A stretch of 64,000 nt of DNA from Thiothrix lacustris DSM 21227 (GTDB taxonomy: Bacteria; Pseudomonadota; Gammaproteobacteria; Thiotrichales; Thiotrichaceae), in NCBI RefSeq assembly GCF_000621325.1, contig NZ_KK211257.1:24793-88792 (forward strand), in the 5' to 3' direction. This document shows, piece by piece, positions 61,601 through 64,000 of the stretch (positions within the stretch are counted from its first letter, which is position 1; each line of letters starts with the position of its first letter). The position numbers were made by a program, and so were the translations under genes. The notes beneath the pieces are model-generated. The model searched no databases and was not told the origin of the DNA. It saw only the letters and a list, made by a program, of their open reading frames with translations.

Positions 61601-64000
61601 CGGGTGGGCTTTGTGCTGCCAACGGGGGCGGCGTTCACGAAGTTGGATCAAGGGGGTAATGATGCGGCAGATTCGGATGCAGATCTTACAACAGGTCTGA
61701 CCTCGGCGCTGACCTTGGTGTCTGGCGATGTGAAAATGACGCAGGATGCAGGGCTGGCAGTATCGACGGTTTCCGGTTATGTACTAGAGGATAGTAATGC
61801 CAATGGTGCACAGGATTTAGGTGAGCCGGGTATTGCTGGCGTGAGCATTATGTTGAGTGGTGCGGATGTATTCGGTAATCCAGTGACGGCAACGACCACT
61901 ACCAATGTGGATGGTTTTTACAATTTTAGTGTGCCACCCGGTACTTACACGTTGAGCGAAACCAATCCGGCGGATTATACCTCTAGTGCTAGTAGGGCGG
62001 GTTCTGTCTCGGGTGCTGTGGTAGTGGATGTCGATGCGGTTACGACGCCCGCACCCAGTGGCGTAGTCTCCAAGCATAATGATTTCCTCGATTACCGTTT
62101 GGGCAGTATTGCTGGGCAAGTGCGTGATGATGTGAACTATAACGGCGTGCTGGTCGATACAGAAAAAGGCATTGCTGGAATTACCATCACGTTGTTCACT
62201 GATCCGAATGGGGATGGTGATCCAGCCGATGGTGTCAGCGTGGCAACCGTAACGACCAATAGCCTAGGCAATTATCTGTTCAGCGACCTGAAACCAGCCA
62301 ACTATGTGGTGGTGGAAACCGATTTCGCTGAATGGCAATCGACTGCGGATAGTCAGGGTGCAAACGATGGCCGTGTGCCGGTGGTATTGGCTTCAGCGCA
62401 AAATAGTACGGGCAATGATTTCTTGGATGCTAAACAAAAAGGTGGCCTCAGCGGAATTGTCTGGACAGACAGTAATACCGATGGTGTGCATGATACAGGC
62501 GAAAACCCTATTCCGGGTGCAACGGTTATTGTGCTGGATGCGAGTGGCAGCGTCGTCGCAACCTTGACGACGGATACAGATGGCGCTTATGAGGCTAACA
62601 GCCTGCCGCCGGGTACGTATACGGTGAAGGTTGATCCGGCAAGTTTGCCAGTTGGTATGCAGCAAACGGCTGATCCTGATGCCGTTAACGATCACCAAAC
62701 GACAGTAACCATCATGCCGGGTGTTAGTACCACCGGGTTGGATTTCGGTTATGTTGGCAGTGTGATTCTGGGTGATCGTGTTTGGCATGATCTGAATGCG
62801 AACGGTGTACAAGATGCTGCTGAACCGGGTGTTGCAGGGGTGTTGGTCACGCTGTTCCGTGATAAGAATGGTGATGGTATTCCAACTGCTGATGAGCAAT
62901 TGAAGACAGTGGTGACTGGCGATAATGGTGCTTATCAATTCAGTGAACTATTGCCACTGGATTATTTGGTGACGTTTAGTCAGCCTGCTGGTTATCTACG
63001 TAGTCTGGATAATCAAGGGGGCGATGATTCTTTGGATTCCGATGCGGATGCTAATGGATTAGTGGCAGTAAGCCTGAAAACTGGATCTAACCTGACCGTG
63101 GATGCGGGATTCTATCATCTGGGAAGTTTGGGTGATTATGTTTGGTTGGATGCCAATAGCAACGGGATACAAGACGGCAGTGAACTCCTGCTGGCCGGGG
63201 TGGATGTGCAGTTGCTGGATAGCGCGGGGGCGTTGCTGACAACGACCCTAACAGATGCTAACGGTCATTACGTGTTTAAGGATTTGCCACCGGCGACCTA
63301 TACCGTCAAGTTTGTTGCGCCGACAGGCATGGCGTTTACCTCAGCTGATCAAGGTGATGATGCGCTTGACTCTGATGCTGATAGCAATGGTTTGGCCGTG
63401 ATTACCCTGACGTCAGGGGCGGATATGCACACTGTGGATGCGGGGGTTCAACCTGCTTCTGTCTCAGGGCGTATCTGGATCGATAACAACACCCCGAATG
63501 CATTGGATGATGGTGTGGAAGGCGGGGTAGTCGGCGTGACAATTAATCTGGTCGATACGAAAACCGGCAATGTGGTGGCTACAACCACGACGGGAGCGGA
63601 TGGTTTGTATGGCTTCACCGGTGTATTGCCGGGTAGCTATCAAGTACAAGTGTTAGAGCCTGCCAATATGGGTTTTGTTAAGCAAGATCAGGGCGGCGAT
63701 GACACCAAGGATAGCGATGTAAACGTCACGGATGGCAAAAGTCACACGTTTGTGCTTGCCTCCGGGGATGCCGTAAAGCATGTGGATGCGGGGATCGAAC
63801 CGGGTGCATTGGGTGATCGTGTCTGGCTGGATAGTAATGGCAATAAGTTGCAAGACAGCGGTGAGCCGGGTGTGGCAAATGTCACGGTTAATTTGTTGGA
63901 TGGCAGTGGTGCAGTAATTGCCACCCAAACGACGGATGCGAGCGGTTTCTATAACTTCGCGGCAGTATTACCGGGTAATTACACTGTCCAGTTTGTTGCA
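55619..64000 (+). CDS. Giant exported protein with about 15 SdrD-B-like repeats, 3' end cut by window
   Basis: An uninterrupted frame of 2,794 codons, still open at the right edge. I read it codon by codon from the start to past the first repeats without meeting a stop. Signal peptide (GLRVLWLCVFMLLSPLAMAEA) then a 1,050-residue N-terminal region rich in Asp, Gly and Thr; part of it (about residues 740-860) has the feel of a DUF11-type repeat. From residue 1082 come SdrD-B-like domains of about 110-120 residues with the form GDxVWxDxNxNGxQDxxExGxxGVxVxLLD, TDxxGxYxFxxLxPGxYxV and DSDxxxxTG...DAG. Such domains usually bind calcium and form rigid adhesin stalks. The ATG at 55619 has AGGGG five bases upstream; 55580 is an in-frame alternative. 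A cell-surface adhesin is likely; anchor or secretion signal lies beyond the window. Confidence 0.9.
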   Translation, partial: MSHPSIALGLRVLWLCVFMLLSPLAMAEAQLNLGPFGPNNGTVDGTSPFNTLNTCADATAQGDPGDDCGEANLQVRNQDVVAHSWSVTANNYAPGAENLKNVILEQIITPADSAVIAFERIPVVCTVIGGGGDSPVSTIVSNPDGSSKLICNLGEFTEGQQKSFSVYVKISGESPNGSSYTSEQRLYSLDAAGVENATPDDSPKVGPIMISAAPAYDLIHSLSSVQGLYNRDPGKRDVGNGLEMGYYTYMMIRVAATRKTGVEAITQPFSFSDVITATHTDGVTPYPEFEYYITQCIPQPSGWGGEVWGNETIYADQPQNTAVIDSGLCEYTRSNPADPTSNYSFSIKNADLSGNRYPTKTVYSGSDLSAGPYYVINHRVQVWIPFRTIDAEDGVMGNNNGQVKVSSLFSGFDPNGVSGTSNFGALTEPGFDGALMDDNTRSNNRLGPTDYPIFPAGSFCDYIFDRENGSGAAYTYLPTQSGWHSGDGAVEPGQTFHNMLHYGNSGSVNLTNPVACTAFDNSTQKPITRDKIGAPTDGVYAYVGTYAGEGFDASKYIVEYGHTDVTGDDMLDGDHNGTKDYDLASGRYIGDWTKSAALRCDDAVPPDGWFTDINAVPGGVDAVNMVRTRLKDPVVDALEPGQYIRFTVPLEARNTFNGGPQNGQQVPIGTVLASFGSVKSDQWAQTWTPANPRDYKPMPETGSCDGDRVTLNRVSLRIDSESLTPVAASGKTASTLAGNSIVWKLNTSAQSLQSTAVADNVKIVDVIPPTASYSASCTLEQAGNTPPGLIEYNTDKDGNAAAGYTRLTWSLGSVTANTEIAPRIFCTDTDPLAPNNSNVVNWATIRADNVAFSASRQQDEHTITLEQSGSIQLSKQVDMPLDDLNDDQVYTISWANFAASFTINSPTVIDVLPFTSGGGDGSASKSPRTPASDFHGKLVLTSKPTIAWLDGTMPGGSDPNPELGMWYYTADAPETVNYDPDNNTSTWCTDAQFGSAGCPADLSKTTALKFVSNYALERDGNPRQGMKSTFTLQAGDTVDPNSVLANKPGDLYTNRFTMDSTSLPGDQFLRSNNVSVQVAAYSIGDFVFADNNQNGVYDAGIDAPAPDGVTIDLYDSADKKVATTTTGTVGAGRFLFEPLAGGSYYVKIPASQFQSGGKLYGWQASVIPDGATEANDKNETVDQHGYVTGTLTANGVRTGLIELTANPPLPGGVPTGNEPTGDNAGGITDPTGDDFSNLTLDIGLIPPPSSLGDTVWNDVNQNGVQDVGEQGLSNVLVKLLNKDGVELKTTRTDAAGKYQFTGLAGGSYYVEVVKPAGYSSSAQDQGADDTSDSDVDVITGRTALSVLGVGVNNQDVDAGLFRAASIGDRVWLDANGDGKQDVTETSNLANVTILLKDSAGNTLKTTQTDANGAYLFSGLMPGVYKVDIDTADTDLVGYTLTTNNDPHSVTLAEGQAYADADFGFVNFASVGDFVWDDLNGNGIQDGDELGIAGVTVRLLDKTGATVMGTTSTDANGKYLFSNLTPGQYVLEFAKPEAYAGFVSASKGTDTAKDSDANVTTGRTAVFTLAGGTNLRDQDAGLYKAASLGDLLWFDANGNGTQDASETGVAGASVTLTGTRGDGVAIAAGNQVTDIAGNYRFDNLYPGNYTVTFSLPAGMSFTSQNQGADDAKDSDVASDGITTATLKSGDSNLTLDAGVLPASVTGRIWIDNNTPNATDDGVEDGVVGVTINLIDTKTGDVVATTTTGADGLYNFVGVLPGSYQVQVLEPANMGFVKQNQGSDDTKDSDVNVADGKSHAFTVASGDAVKDVDAGIEPGALGDHVWLDSNGNKLQDSGEPGVANVVVNVLDGSGAIVATQTTDATGFYNFAAVLPGNYTVQFVPPAGMTLVTANQGTDDTIDSDPGVDGKIALTVVSGVGNQTVDAGIVPAKLGDFVWLDQDGDGTQGASEPAVMGVTINLLDKDGKPVLDAGGNAVTAVTDTTGKYEFTVLPGEYRVGFVLPTGAAFTKLDQGGNDAADSDADLTTGLTSALTLVSGDVKMTQDAGLAVSTVSGYVLEDSNANGAQDLGEPGIAGVSIMLSGADVFGNPVTATTTTNVDGFYNFSVPPGTYTLSETNPADYTSSASRAGSVSGAVVVDVDAVTTPAPSGVVSKHNDFLDYRLGSIAGQVRDDVNYNGVLVDTEKGIAGITITLFTDPNGDGDPADGVSVATVTTNSLGNYLFSDLKPANYVVVETDFAEWQSTADSQGANDGRVPVVLASAQNSTGNDFLDAKQKGGLSGIVWTDSNTDGVHDTGENPIPGATVIVLDASGSVVATLTTDTDGAYEANSLPPGTYTVKVDPASLPVGMQQTADPDAVNDHQTTVTIMPGVSTTGLDFGYVGSVILGDRVWHDLNANGVQDAAEPGVAGVLVTLFRDKNGDGIPTADEQLKTVVTGDNGAYQFSELLPLDYLVTFSQPAGYLRSLDNQGGDDSLDSDADANGLVAVSLKTGSNLTVDAGFYHLGSLGDYVWLDANSNGIQDGSELLLAGVDVQLLDSAGALLTTTLTDANGHYVFKDLPPATYTVKFVAPTGMAFTSADQGDDALDSDADSNGLAVITLTSGADMHTVDAGVQPASVSGRIWIDNNTPNALDDGVEGGVVGVTINLVDTKTGNVVATTTTGADGLYGFTGVLPGSYQVQVLEPANMGFVKQDQGGDDTKDSDVNVTDGKSHTFVLASGDAVKHVDAGIEPGALGDRVWLDSNGNKLQDSGEPGVANVTVNLLDGSGAVIATQTTDASGFYNFAAVLPGNYTVQFVA
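60722..61264 (+). repeat. Copy A of a duplicated two-domain block in the giant protein
   Basis: Starts at SVTGRIWIDNNTPNA and continues into a domain opening ALGDHVWLDSNGNKLQD. It matches copy B at a constant offset of 2,736 bases (912 codons) with no frame change, far closer than other repeats match each other. A 29-base stretch around 60889 is identical to the matching part of copy B. Confidence 0.85.
63458..64000 (+). repeat. Copy B of the duplicated block, cut by the window edge
   Basis: Starts at SVSGRIWIDNNTPNA and continues into ALGDRVWLDSNGNKLQD, matching copy A. The similarity is still high where the window ends, so the duplicated unit probably continues. Confidence 0.85.

Noticed and set aside
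58862-64000. Long periodic region considered as a non-coding satellite or CRISPR
   Set aside because: Period is about 330-360 bases, diverged at DNA level but conserved as protein in one open frame, typical of repeat domains.

Overview
The window looks like a chromosomal segment from a gammaproteobacterium. The gene orders rnpB-mraZ-...-ftsZ-lpxC-DUF721-M23 peptidase-secA-argJ-mutT and rpsP-rimM-trmD-rplS, and ypjD/corB divergent from ffh, are all gammaproteobacterial. A relative of Thiothrix (Thiotrichales) is my best guess from the overall style (moderate GC, Uma2 gene, SdrD-type surface protein), but this is inference and no rRNA is present to test it. I see no prophage, integrase, CRISPR array, tRNA or rRNA.

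Layout. 1-7.3 kb: purL (cut by the left edge), a DUF1772 membrane protein, a broken Uma2 gene ending in a long perfect hairpin, and clpB behind a sigma-32-type heat-shock promoter. 7.3-13.4 kb: small accessory genes (orphan HTH antitoxin-like protein, Mrr-type nuclease, GlsB-like membrane protein, phytase-like esterase), thiC under a TPP riboswitch, a universal stress protein and two tiny membrane proteins. 13.4-32.1 kb: rnpB, then a complete-looking division and cell-wall (dcw) cluster from mraZ to ftsZ, then lpxC; murB is not in it. Most dcw genes overlap by a few bases, so they are probably one transcriptional chain driven by a near-consensus promoter with a three-copy MraZ operator. 32-38.5 kb: dciA-like DUF721 gene, LytM/M23 peptidase, secA, argJ and a Nudix/ThiE-like fusion. 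38.5-44.1 kb (minus strand): DUF465, a degenerate DEAD-box protein with a Gly/Gln-rich tail, and the ypjD-corB-radA operon. 44.2-51.1 kb: ffh, two tandem paralogous small lipoproteins, two exported proteins with Cys/His-hydrolase-like features, then rpsP-rimM-trmD-rplS. 51.3-55.5 kb: GGDEF-EAL protein, mpl, ubiX and a thioredoxin. 55.6 kb to the right edge: one exported giant protein of at least 2,794 residues, made of a long N-terminal region and about 15 SdrD-B-like repeats, running off the window.

How it fits together: most of the window is housekeeping for growth of the cell envelope (peptidoglycan precursors MurC/D/E/F/G and MraY, recycling by Mpl, septation by FtsL/I/W/Q/A/Z, lipid A commitment by LpxC, export by SecA and Ffh). 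The less ordinary content is the degenerate helicase, the lipoprotein pair with a swapped central segment, the two neighbouring exported proteins, the repaired-looking antitoxin gene, the hairpin that ends the Uma2 gene, and the block duplication inside the giant surface protein. I did not find a convincing new multi-gene defence or metabolic system; the 45.8-49.0 kb group is the best candidate for something undescribed.
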